In this document: one piece after another, positions 8,340-18,991 of the stretch
Layout of the letters: each line of letters opens with the position of its first letter
How positions within the stretch are numbered: the stretch's first letter is position 1
DNA from: Gemmatimonadota bacterium
GTDB lineage: Bacteria > Gemmatimonadota > Gemmatimonadetes > Longimicrobiales > Gaopeijiaceae
Assembly (NCBI GenBank): GCA_003559555.1
Contig: PWLA01000223.1
Location: forward strand, 1-37,708
Reading direction: 5' to 3'
DNA: 37,708 nucleotides
The notes under the pieces: model-generated
Seen by the model: the letters and a program-made list of their open reading frames with translations, nothing else
The model's database searches: none
What the model was told of the DNA's origin: nothing
Program-made: the position numbers and the translations under genes

Positions 8340-8388
8340 CGAGTAGAGACCCGGGTTCAGCCAGGCCGCGCCGGTGCCCCGTGCGCCA

Positions 8389-9255
8389 TCAGGTCACAGC
8401 TGCGCCGCACTCACGGCTCACCCGGGCCAGGAAGGCGGTCTGGAGCCGGCGGGTGAGGGGCCCCACCGTTCCCTCGCCCACCGGCCGACCGTCGAGCCGG
8501 ACAGTGGGTCGGACCTCGGTGGTCGTCCCGGTGAAGAAGATCTCGGCAGCCTGGTGGGCTTCGGCCAATGAGACGGGCCGCTCCTTCACCGGAATCCCGT
8601 TCTCCCGCGCCAGCCCCAGGACGATCTCCCGGGTAATGCCCGGGAGGATCTGGTTGGAGGCGGGGTGGGTCGCCAGGGTGTCGCCAAAGACGAAGAACAC
8701 GTTGTTGTGAGCGCCCTCCAGGGCCAGCCCGTCCCGAACCAGGAGGGCGTCGGTCGCTCCCCCTTCCCTGGCGTCCTGCTGGGCCAGCACCTGCGGGAGG
8801 AGCTGGATCGTCTTGAGGTCGGCCCGCGCCCAACGGCGGTCGACCACGCTCACGGCGCTGAATCCCTTCTCCCACGCCTCCCGGGTCGGACGTTCGAAGG
8901 CCCGGGCCCAGGCGTATACGGTGGCGGGGACCGATGGATCCGGAAAGTGATGGGTCCGGGGCGCCGTACCCCGGGTCACCTGCAGGTAGACGATGGACAT
9001 CTCCTCGTCCTCCAGGTCGTTCCGCCGCAGGAGCTCCCGGTGAAGCTCCTCCAGGCCCTGGGGGAAAGCCATCCGAAGCTCCTTCGTGCCCCGCTGGAGA
9101 CGGGCCAGGTGTCGGTCCAGCGCCAGGAACCGCCCGCCGTAAGCGGGGGTCACCTCGTAGAGCCCGTCCCCGAACAGAAACCCTCGATCATCGGGCGAGA
9201 TGCGGGCCCGGGAGCGAGGCATGAACTCGCCATTCAGAAAGACGGTGCCGCCCAT
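8389..9255 (-). CDS. dat: D-amino acid aminotransferase (class IV PLP enzyme)
   Basis: A 288-residue fold-type IV aminotransferase. The D-alanine-type signature is strong: DRGFLFGDGLYEV near the N-terminus, RGTAPRTHHFP carrying the Arg-x-His pair that binds the substrate carboxylate in Bacillus D-amino acid transaminase, the PLP lysine in ADLKTIQLLP near residue 148, and the cofactor-binding Glu in LEGAHNNVF near residue 180. The likely reaction interconverts D-alanine and D-glutamate with their keto acids, supplying peptidoglycan precursors. A branched-chain aminotransferase or aminodeoxychorismate lyase is less likely given the RxH motif. The ATG shares one base with the upstream pspA stop (TGATG), so translation is probably coupled. 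Confidence 0.87.
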   Translation of the reverse strand: MGGTVFLNGEFMPRSRARISPDDRGFLFGDGLYEVTPAYGGRFLALDRHLARLQRGTKELRMAFPQGLEELHRELLRRNDLEDEEMSIVYLQVTRGTAPRTHHFPDPSVPATVYAWARAFERPTREAWEKGFSAVSVVDRRWARADLKTIQLLPQVLAQQDAREGGATDALLVRDGLALEGAHNNVFFVFGDTLATHPASNQILPGITREIVLGLARENGIPVKERPVSLAEAHQAAEIFFTGTTTEVRPTVRLDGRPVGEGTVGPLTRRLQTAFLARVSRECGAAVT

Positions 9256-10109
9256 CAGTTCACGTCCCGTTTCTCGAGCCGGTCGAACTCCTCCAGGAGT
9301 TCCGCCTCGTGGACCTCCTCGGCTTCGGCGTCAGCGGTCTGGTCGTTGAGCGAGGTGTCCAGATCATCTCCCTCGCTGGCGTCCACCGACTCACCGGCCT
9401 CGAGCTGCGGCGCCTCCTTCTCTTTGGCCGGGGCAATGAGCCCCATCTCCCGCTTCAGGGCCAGGAGACGGCTGTCCATCTCGTCGTCGCCCTGTTCCAG
9501 CATGGCGAACTCGTCCTCCAGGGTATCGCCGGTGAGGCTTTCGGAGACCTCGGCGGCGGCCAGGGTCTTCCGCTCCGATTCCTCGATCCGCTCGGCCATC
9601 CGGTTGAAGGCGTCGAAGGCCGAAGTGTCCGACAGCCCGGACATGGTCTCGTGGATCCGCTTCTGGGCCTGGGCCCGCTTCTGCTTGGCGATGAGAAGAT
9701 TCCGCTTCCGCTTCGCCTCCTCGATCCGGTCGTTCAACTGCTTGAGAGACGCCTTCAGCTTCTCGGTTTCCTGGGCCTGAGCCTGCCACGTCTGTTCCAG
9801 GGCCTGGGCCCGCTGGGCGTGCTCCTTCTCCCGGAGCAGCGCCTGCTTGGCCAGATCGTCCCGACCCTCCTGGACCGCCAGCACCGCTCGCCGCTCCCAG
9901 TCCCGGGCCTGCTTGGCCTCGTTCTCGACCTGCGCCCGGAGCTTGCGCTCGTCGGCAATGGCGGCGGCCACCTCCCGCTTGGCCTTCGAGAGTTGGTCCC
10001 GCATATCCAGAATGATCTGGTTCAACATCTTCTCCGGGTTCTCGGCCCGGGCGATGAGATCGTTGATATTGGACTTGAAGAGCGTCGAAATCTTCTGGAA
10101 GATGCTCAT
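9255..10109 (-). CDS. pspA: PspA/IM30 family membrane-stress protein
   Basis: A 284-residue protein almost wholly helical and coiled-coil, typical of the PspA/Vipp1 (ESCRT-III-like) family. It starts MSIFQKISTLFKSNINDLIA, the amphipathic membrane-binding helix, followed by the conserved AENPEKMLNQIILDM. The coiled-coil core covers about residues 30-210. A very acidic tail of about 60 residues (Glu/Asp/Ala-rich) extends past the usual end. PspA proteins bind and stabilise the inner membrane under envelope stress. The gene starts inside the upstream ybjN stop (ATGA) and ends at the start of dat, so it lies in a three-gene operon. No PspB, PspC or PspF is visible. Confidence 0.9.
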   Translation of the reverse strand: MSIFQKISTLFKSNINDLIARAENPEKMLNQIILDMRDQLSKAKREVAAAIADERKLRAQVENEAKQARDWERRAVLAVQEGRDDLAKQALLREKEHAQRAQALEQTWQAQAQETEKLKASLKQLNDRIEEAKRKRNLLIAKQKRAQAQKRIHETMSGLSDTSAFDAFNRMAERIEESERKTLAAAEVSESLTGDTLEDEFAMLEQGDDEMDSRLLALKREMGLIAPAKEKEAPQLEAGESVDASEGDDLDTSLNDQTADAEAEEVHEAELLEEFDRLEKRDVN

Positions 10110-10519
10110 TGGTTCAGCCCTCCGACGGGCGCAGCGGCTACCAGTTCCTTGATCGTTTCCATATGGCCGGACGCGGCCATCTGCAAGCTCTCCAGCGAGG
10201 CCTGGAGCTGGCCGTAGTCCAGGGACTCGAGCTGGAGGCTGAGGCCCAGGACGAGCTCCTCGCCTTCGAGGCCGTAGGCGCCGTGGACCACGTCCGCGGC
10301 GTTCAGTTCCAGCAGAGTCCGGTAGAGCTCCTCGAGGGAGCCCTCGGTGTCCGGAAGGTCCATCACCTTGAGCCGGAGGATCAGCAGGGGTGGGGAGTGG
10401 TTCACCACGATGGGGAGCTGCTCGTCCCGACTTCGGACCAGATACATCCCCTCGGCGATCTCCTCGTATTCCAGATCCATGCGGATCAGGTAGCTTTCCA
10501 GGTCCTCGCGCGTGACCAT
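10106..10519 (-). CDS. YbjN-domain protein
   Basis: A small cytoplasmic protein of 137 residues, starting at the ATG at 10519, which has a strong GGAGG ribosome binding site 5 bases upstream. An ATG at 10546 in the same frame lacks one. The sequence (REDLESYLIRMDLEYEEIAEG, then LPIVVNHSPPLLILRLKVMDLP, LYRTLLELNAADVVHGAYGLEGEELVL) resembles the YbjN/type III secretion chaperone-like fold. No catalytic residues are evident. The family is often described as regulatory or chaperone-like, but its activity is not established. The ATGA overlap with pspA suggests it acts with PspA, for example as a partner or modulator, which is inference. The 140-base gap upstream contains no gene. Confidence 0.7.
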   Translation of the reverse strand: MVTREDLESYLIRMDLEYEEIAEGMYLVRSRDEQLPIVVNHSPPLLILRLKVMDLPDTEGSLEELYRTLLELNAADVVHGAYGLEGEELVLGLSLQLESLDYGQLQASLESLQMAASGHMETIKELVAAAPVGGLNQ

Positions 10520-10659
10520 CTGACCTCCGTGGGTTGGGGCGACCACACGGCCGACCCGTGATTCATTGGAACCTCTCGACGCCTTCCACTACGCCCTCGG
10601 GCGGGGCGAAGATTCACGTCAACCCTCCTCAAGTTTAATACTTCGCAGGCTTCGGGGCA

Positions 10660-13560
<2,901 letters not shown>

Positions 13561-13564
13561 CCGG

Positions 13565-14398
13565 CTAGAAGGTGCCCCTGAGCTCGCGGAGGGCGGCGAT
13601 CCGATCCTCTGTGGGAGGATGGGTGCTGAAGAACCGGGCCATGGAGCTCATGGCTCCCTGGCCACGGAGGGGATTCACGATGGCGAGGCTGGCCCCGGCC
13701 TGGTTCACGTCCATGGGAATCCGTTCGGCGTATCCCTCCAGTCGGGCCAGTGCATTGGCCAGTCCGTCGGGGCTCCCTGCGATCCGGGCGCCGGTGGCAT
13801 CGGCCTGGAACTCGTTGGTCCTGGAGATGGCCCCCTTCACGATCATGGCCCCGATGGGCGCCAGGATCATGATGAGGATCATCACCAGCAGATTCCGGTC
13901 CCGGCCCCCGAAGAAGACCCCCCAGCGGGCGATCATGACGATGGCACCGGCCATGGCGGCGGCCAGCGTCGAGACCAGCATGTGCCGATGCTTGATGTGG
14001 GCCAGCTCGTGGGCGATGACGCCCTCCAGCTCCTGCCGATCCATGAGCCGAAGCAGGCCCGCAGTCACGCAGACCACCGCGTGCTTGTGATTCCGGCCCG
14101 TGGCGAAGGCGTTGGGCTGCTCCTTGGGTGCGATGGCCACCGTGGGCATGGGCAGGTCGGCCTGTTTCCGGAGCCGGTCCACCATCTGGTAGAGCTCGGG
14201 AGCGTCGTCGGGCCCTACCGTCCTGGCCTTGTACATCTTCAGGACCATCCGGTCGCTGAACCAGTACATTCCCACGTTCATGACCAGGGCGATGACGAAG
14301 AACGTCATGGCCATCTGCTCGCCACCGATGGCCCCGCCCACCAGGACCATGAAGACCATGAGCCCGGTCATGAGAAGGAAAACCTTGGCGTAATTCAT
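13565..14398 (-). CDS. htpX: HtpX-type membrane zinc metalloprotease
   Basis: A 277-residue M48B protease that degrades misfolded membrane proteins in the inner membrane. There are two N-terminal hydrophobic segments (about residues 6-50). The catalytic zinc motif is HELAH in [14 protein letters not shown], followed by two more hydrophobic stretches and the third zinc ligand in NEFQAD. The C-terminal [14 protein letters not shown] is typical. The ATG at 14398 has a GAGGTG ribosome binding site eight bases upstream. The 85-base gap to tamB contains no gene. It ends in TAG four bases before uvrA. Placement after tamA/tamB fits an envelope quality-control role. Confidence 0.95.
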   Translation of the reverse strand: MNYAKVFLLMTGLMVFMVLVGGAIGGEQMAMTFFVIALVMNVGMYWFSDRMVLKMYKARTVGPDDAPELYQMVDRLRKQADLPMPTVAIAPKEQPNAFATGRNHKHAVVCVTAGLLRLMDRQELEGVIAHELAHIKHRHMLVSTLAAAMAGAIVMIARWGVFFGGRDRNLLVMILIMILAPIGAMIVKGAISRTNEFQADATGARIAGSPDGLANALARLEGYAERIPMDVNQAGASLAIVNPLRGQGAMSSMARFFSTHPPTEDRIAALRELRGTF

Positions 14399-14483
14399 CT
14401 ATCGCTCACCTCGTGATGTCTGTTGGATCGTGCAGGATGTCCATCTCAACGGTATACCCCTGGCGCCGCCTCCGGTGCCGGGA

Positions 14484-17400
14484 TCAATACCCCCACTCCC
14501 GGACGATGGAGAAGCCCAGGACCTTGTCCAGCCGAAGCCCCAGGTCGCCGAACCCGGACGCGGGTTGTCGGGCGAAGCGATCCTCCAGCACAGCCTCCAG
14601 CATCCAGAGGTCGGCAAACCGCCACTCCAGGCGGGCGCCGGGGAACTGGGTCTGGGTTCGGGCGCCCAGACCGGTGAGGGGACGGAGCATGACGGCCATG
14701 AAGAGGTTGTCGGCCAGGTACTGGCCCACCTCGATCTGGGTCTCGGCGAAGGTGCCTCCGATGGCCCCCATAGCGCCCAGCTCTCCCGCCTCACGGGTCT
14801 GGGTGATGGTGAAGTAGTCCACCCCGAACTGCTGGGCCACCACCTGACCCAGCTGGGTGGCGATGGCGCCCACCCCGACGCCCACTCCGGCGCCGGCCGC
14901 ACCCTCCAGGATCGAGGTCTCTCCCGAGGCCAGGGCGTAGGACGGACGTCCGAAGATCAGATAGCTGATGAGGTCGGACTCGGCAATGGGCGGCTGCGCC
15001 TCGGAGCTGAGATCCACCCGAAGATCGGTGAGGGTCCCCCCCACGTTGGCCAGGATCTCGAGGGGCTCGCCCCCCTCCCGGCGGAGCCGATGCACCGCCT
15101 GGATGTCCAGCGCCGGGTCGATCCCCGGCGTGCCCACGAACTCCACCGTTCCCTCCTGCACCTGGAACTGGCGGCCAAAGGCCGAATAGACGCCGCGGGT
15201 GGCATTCAACGTCCCCACCAGCAGGACCTCCCGACTCGGCCGGTCGAAGGTGACGATGAGTTCTCCGCCCATCTCCACGTTCATCTCCCGGCTCCGGAGC
15301 CAGAAGTCCCGCTGGATGACCACGTTGACGTCGTCGATTCGCAGGTTCTGGATGAAGGGATTCTGGGCCGCCTCCAGCGCAGGCCGGGTGGCCACCAGCA
15401 TGGTGTCCACCACGTCGAAGAAGGCCGGATCCGTCAGGTCCACCACCTCGGCGGTCCGGGCGAACTCCTCCACGAAGATGATCCCCTGATCCACCCGGAT
15501 CCGTCCGCCGATCCGGGGACGGGTGTAGGACCCGGTGAGCGTCACTTCGCCTCCTACTCGGGCAGTCAGGTCCCGCCGATCCACCGCCTGGAAGTTGGAG
15601 GCGGTCACCCGGAGGTCGAAGCCCGGATCCGCCAGATCGGCCAGTGAGATCGTTCCGCTCACCTGGGCCGTTCCCCGGGCCCTGGCCTGGGCATCGACCT
15701 CCACCGTCCCATCTTCCCTGAGATCAAGGGTGCCGGCCACTTCGGTCATGTGGAGGCCCTGTTCGGGAAGCGACAACGCACCGGATCGAAGAGTCACCCG
15801 CCCCGAGGGACGCAGATCGCGGGTGGTGCCGCGGACGTGCACCTCTCCATCCAGAACGCCGTCCACGTTCTCCAGGACTTCCAGGAAGGCCAGCGCCGAG
15901 GCCGCCGGGAGCGAATCCAGTCGGAGCGTGGCGTCGACGCTCCGGTCCGGGAACCGGTCCTCCACCGTCTGGAAGGAGAGGTCCAGGGGCACACGGCCCT
16001 CGGCGGTGAGGAGCCGCCGGCCGTCCATCTCGGCCATGAGCTCGGTGTGGGCCATCCCCTCGGAATAGTCGAAGGTCCCTTCCACCCGCGAGAGAACCGT
16101 CTCGCCGGTGCGGAAATCCGAGAGGGTGAAGAGCCCGTTCATCCTGGGGGCGTCGTACGGACCCGCAATGGACACGTCCAGGTCCAGGAACCCCCGGGGC
16201 GCATCGGCGATCTGCAGGATCGAAGCCAGCCGGTGGATGTCCGCCCCCTGGGCCTGGACCCGGAACTGGGACTCCCCGTCCAGGGCGAATGTCCCCTCGG
16301 CCTCCATGTACACGCTGGAGATTCCCTCCGCATCCCCCTCCATTACCGGTCGGCTGAGGCGCAGGAGCGTCGTCTCCACCGTCCGGCCCTCGAACCGGAG
16401 CTGTGCCGGACGGTCCAGCGTCCAGACCACGTCGCCCAGATCCAGGGCCAGGTCGGCCAGATCGACGTCCACCCCGGCCGTGTCCCTGGCAAAGGCACCG
16501 GCCAGCTCGTAGCTCTGGGCCTCGTCCCGCCGAAGCCCCGCCTCAAAGACACCCTGCTCCGGTTCATAGGCCACCTCGACCCAACCCGACTCCAGCGCGT
16601 ACTCGCCGAACGTGAAGCGCTCTCCCCCCAGGCGACCCTCCACCCCCCAGACGTCACCCCTGCGGAAGTGCCCGGTGAAATCGGCTCGTGCCTCCCCAAG
16701 CCCCAGATCGCCGTAGACGGCCTCCGTCAGCTCCACAAACCCGTCGCCCTCCAGGTCCCGGAACGTTCCGCGCAGGTTCAGTTCCCCGTGGGCCCGCCCC
16801 TCGATCCTCGCCGCCTGGGCATCAGGAAGGGTGTCGGGATCGATGCCCTGCATCTGCAGGTTCATCCGCTCGATGTCGGAGAGCGTGTCCACGGCAATCA
16901 GGGTATCGCCGAAGATCATCGGACGCAGGTTGGCCAGCGATTCGATCTCCCAGTCCGCCGAAACCTCCCCGGCGGCACTCCCCTCCCTCAGACCCAGATC
17001 GCCCCGCCCATCCAGGCGACCCAGGGGAGAACGGAGGGCCAGGCTGTCCACCAGCAGGCGCCCATCCCGGGCCTGCAGCGCCGCCACCAGGTGCTCCACC
17101 TCGGCGCCGGCCACATTCACGTCGGAGAGATCCAGGCGCGCGCTTCCGTCCACCGTTTCCAGGGTGATCCCCCCGCCATCCACCTCGAAAGAACCGGTGA
17201 GCACCGTGGGCTCCGGAAGGTCGGGAAAGACCCGGTGAAGGGCGAACTCCTGCACCTGGCCCTGCGCCCGGTAGCGCCGACCCGGTTCCAGGATGTCGAA
17301 GCGGCCCTCGACCTGAAGCTGACCCGCCTCGGTGGCCAGGGTCGTTCCAATGAAGAGGTCCCCCAGGAATCCATTTACCCGGACGGGGCCGCTCACCTCC

Positions 17401-18989
17401 CCGGAAACCGGAAGCTCCTGGCGGAGGCCCATGGCCACGCCGTCCAGGGAGAGGGGATCCAGGTAGCCGTCCAAATCCAGCTCGAATGCGCCGTCGCTTT
17501 CCCGGATCGTGCCCGAAGCCACCACCTGCGAGAGGACACCTCCCTCTGTGGGCCGGTGCACGAGGCTGGCCGTGAGTGCGATCCCGCTGGTAAGGCCCCC
17601 GGACAGCTCCGCTTCGAGCCGACCCACACCCTGGACCTCCAGTTCAGGCGCAAAAGCACGCAGGGTCCCGTAATCCAGCGGGTCGCCGGTCACGATCATG
17701 TCCCGGACCGCCACCTCGTCCCCCAACTCCAACGTCCCGGCGAAGTCCACCGTGGAGGGGGGGATCTCCGCCTCCGGATCGTCGTAGGTCACCTCTCCCG
17801 ACAGCTGGAGGGCTCGGAACGGACCTGCCATCCGGACCCGACCTTCCACCCGACCGGCCACCGGCAGCGGCTCCTCGAGCCACGGCTCCAGGCGGTCCAG
17901 ATCCAGGGGGAGCGCTTCCACCTCGGTGGCCACGAAGCGGAACTCGTCCCCCAGGTCAAAGCCCACCATGCCCCGGACTCTGGACTCTTCAACCTGCAGA
18001 TCGGTGTTTGTGAACCGCCAACGGGAAGAGGCCAGGGGGCCCTGAACGCTCAGGCTCAACCGGCCCTCCCCCCGGGGGATCCGGGGCTCCAGCCACTGCA
18101 GGTCGGCCAGCTGCACCACCGGCGCGTCCAGGCTCACGTCCAGCTCCAGCCCCGCCTCCGGATCGCCCCAGTCCAGTCCGACCCGACCGGCCAGCTCGGT
18201 CTCCGGGAGCCACAGGCGCTCCAGCTCCATCTCCAGACGGGTCCCCACCCGCTCCACCACACCCCGGAGATCAGCCAGCTCGAAGACCTCCTCGAAGATC
18301 TGGCCCGTGAAGCTCAGGGACTCCACCTCGAATCGCTCCCCCTCCCGCCCCCGATCCAGGATGTCCGCCCGGGCCAGGCGGGCCTGGATGTCGGTGAAGT
18401 GGAACCGCTGATGCAGCCCTTCGACCCCTGGCACGGTCTCCACCACACCCCGGGCCGGAGGCTCATCCCCCTCCACCGGCTGGCGCACCAGCAGCTCGCT
18501 GTCGTGAAGCGCCAGCTCCACCAGGGTGAGCCGAATGGCAGGGGGGTCGGGCTCTACCTCCGGGGGCTCGTCCGGAGCCGGCTGGGCAAAGATCCGGACC
18601 ACATTCATCTGATCGTCGCCGTGAAGGGTCTCCAGAACCACCTGAGCACCCCAGAGCTCCACCGGCCGGATCTGAATGTTTCCGGCCGCCAGCTCCATGA
18701 TGGAGTACCGGACCCGGAGGGAATCGGCATCCAGGAAAGGCCGGCCCCGGTCATCGCGAATCGAGACGTCATGGAGCACGAAGCCCCGCAGGAGCCCATC
18801 GGAGCGAAGTCCGCCCACCCGAACCTCTCCGTTCACGTAGGTGGGCGCCTGATTCAGAGCCGTCCGGAGAACGAAGTCGTGACCCGTCTGGGTCTGGAGG
18901 ACGGTATAGGCCAGCCCCGCCACCACCAGGAGGAGGACGGCCACCATTCCCACGATCCATCCCAGGAGCCTCAGCACGCTTCGCCCCAT
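14484..18989 (-). CDS. tamB: TamB-type inner-membrane-anchored translocation/assembly protein
   Basis: A 1501-residue AsmA-superfamily protein. One transmembrane helix (about residues 9-28) anchors it in the inner membrane. A very long beta-rich body of repeated short strands follows, typical of the hydrophobic groove that spans the periplasm and carries phospholipids or helps outer-membrane protein assembly. The last 350 residues form the conserved TamB (DUF490) domain, with GEVTLTGSYTRPRIGGRIRV, a GVYSAFGRQFQVQEGTVEF segment and a barrel-like C-terminus ending in LGFSIVREWGY. It begins two bases after the tamA stop, so the two are co-expressed, matching the known TamA-TamB partnership. The gene ends with TGA. 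Confidence 0.92.
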   Translation of the reverse strand: MGRSVLRLLGWIVGMVAVLLLVVAGLAYTVLQTQTGHDFVLRTALNQAPTYVNGEVRVGGLRSDGLLRGFVLHDVSIRDDRGRPFLDADSLRVRYSIMELAAGNIQIRPVELWGAQVVLETLHGDDQMNVVRIFAQPAPDEPPEVEPDPPAIRLTLVELALHDSELLVRQPVEGDEPPARGVVETVPGVEGLHQRFHFTDIQARLARADILDRGREGERFEVESLSFTGQIFEEVFELADLRGVVERVGTRLEMELERLWLPETELAGRVGLDWGDPEAGLELDVSLDAPVVQLADLQWLEPRIPRGEGRLSLSVQGPLASSRWRFTNTDLQVEESRVRGMVGFDLGDEFRFVATEVEALPLDLDRLEPWLEEPLPVAGRVEGRVRMAGPFRALQLSGEVTYDDPEAEIPPSTVDFAGTLELGDEVAVRDMIVTGDPLDYGTLRAFAPELEVQGVGRLEAELSGGLTSGIALTASLVHRPTEGGVLSQVVASGTIRESDGAFELDLDGYLDPLSLDGVAMGLRQELPVSGEVSGPVRVNGFLGDLFIGTTLATEAGQLQVEGRFDILEPGRRYRAQGQVQEFALHRVFPDLPEPTVLTGSFEVDGGGITLETVDGSARLDLSDVNVAGAEVEHLVAALQARDGRLLVDSLALRSPLGRLDGRGDLGLREGSAAGEVSADWEIESLANLRPMIFGDTLIAVDTLSDIERMNLQMQGIDPDTLPDAQAARIEGRAHGELNLRGTFRDLEGDGFVELTEAVYGDLGLGEARADFTGHFRRGDVWGVEGRLGGERFTFGEYALESGWVEVAYEPEQGVFEAGLRRDEAQSYELAGAFARDTAGVDVDLADLALDLGDVVWTLDRPAQLRFEGRTVETTLLRLSRPVMEGDAEGISSVYMEAEGTFALDGESQFRVQAQGADIHRLASILQIADAPRGFLDLDVSIAGPYDAPRMNGLFTLSDFRTGETVLSRVEGTFDYSEGMAHTELMAEMDGRRLLTAEGRVPLDLSFQTVEDRFPDRSVDATLRLDSLPAASALAFLEVLENVDGVLDGEVHVRGTTRDLRPSGRVTLRSGALSLPEQGLHMTEVAGTLDLREDGTVEVDAQARARGTAQVSGTISLADLADPGFDLRVTASNFQAVDRRDLTARVGGEVTLTGSYTRPRIGGRIRVDQGIIFVEEFARTAEVVDLTDPAFFDVVDTMLVATRPALEAAQNPFIQNLRIDDVNVVIQRDFWLRSREMNVEMGGELIVTFDRPSREVLLVGTLNATRGVYSAFGRQFQVQEGTVEFVGTPGIDPALDIQAVHRLRREGGEPLEILANVGGTLTDLRVDLSSEAQPPIAESDLISYLIFGRPSYALASGETSILEGAAGAGVGVGVGAIATQLGQVVAQQFGVDYFTITQTREAGELGAMGAIGGTFAETQIEVGQYLADNLFMAVMLRPLTGLGARTQTQFPGARLEWRFADLWMLEAVLEDRFARQPASGFGDLGLRLDKVLGFSIVREWGY

Positions 18990-18991
18990 GG

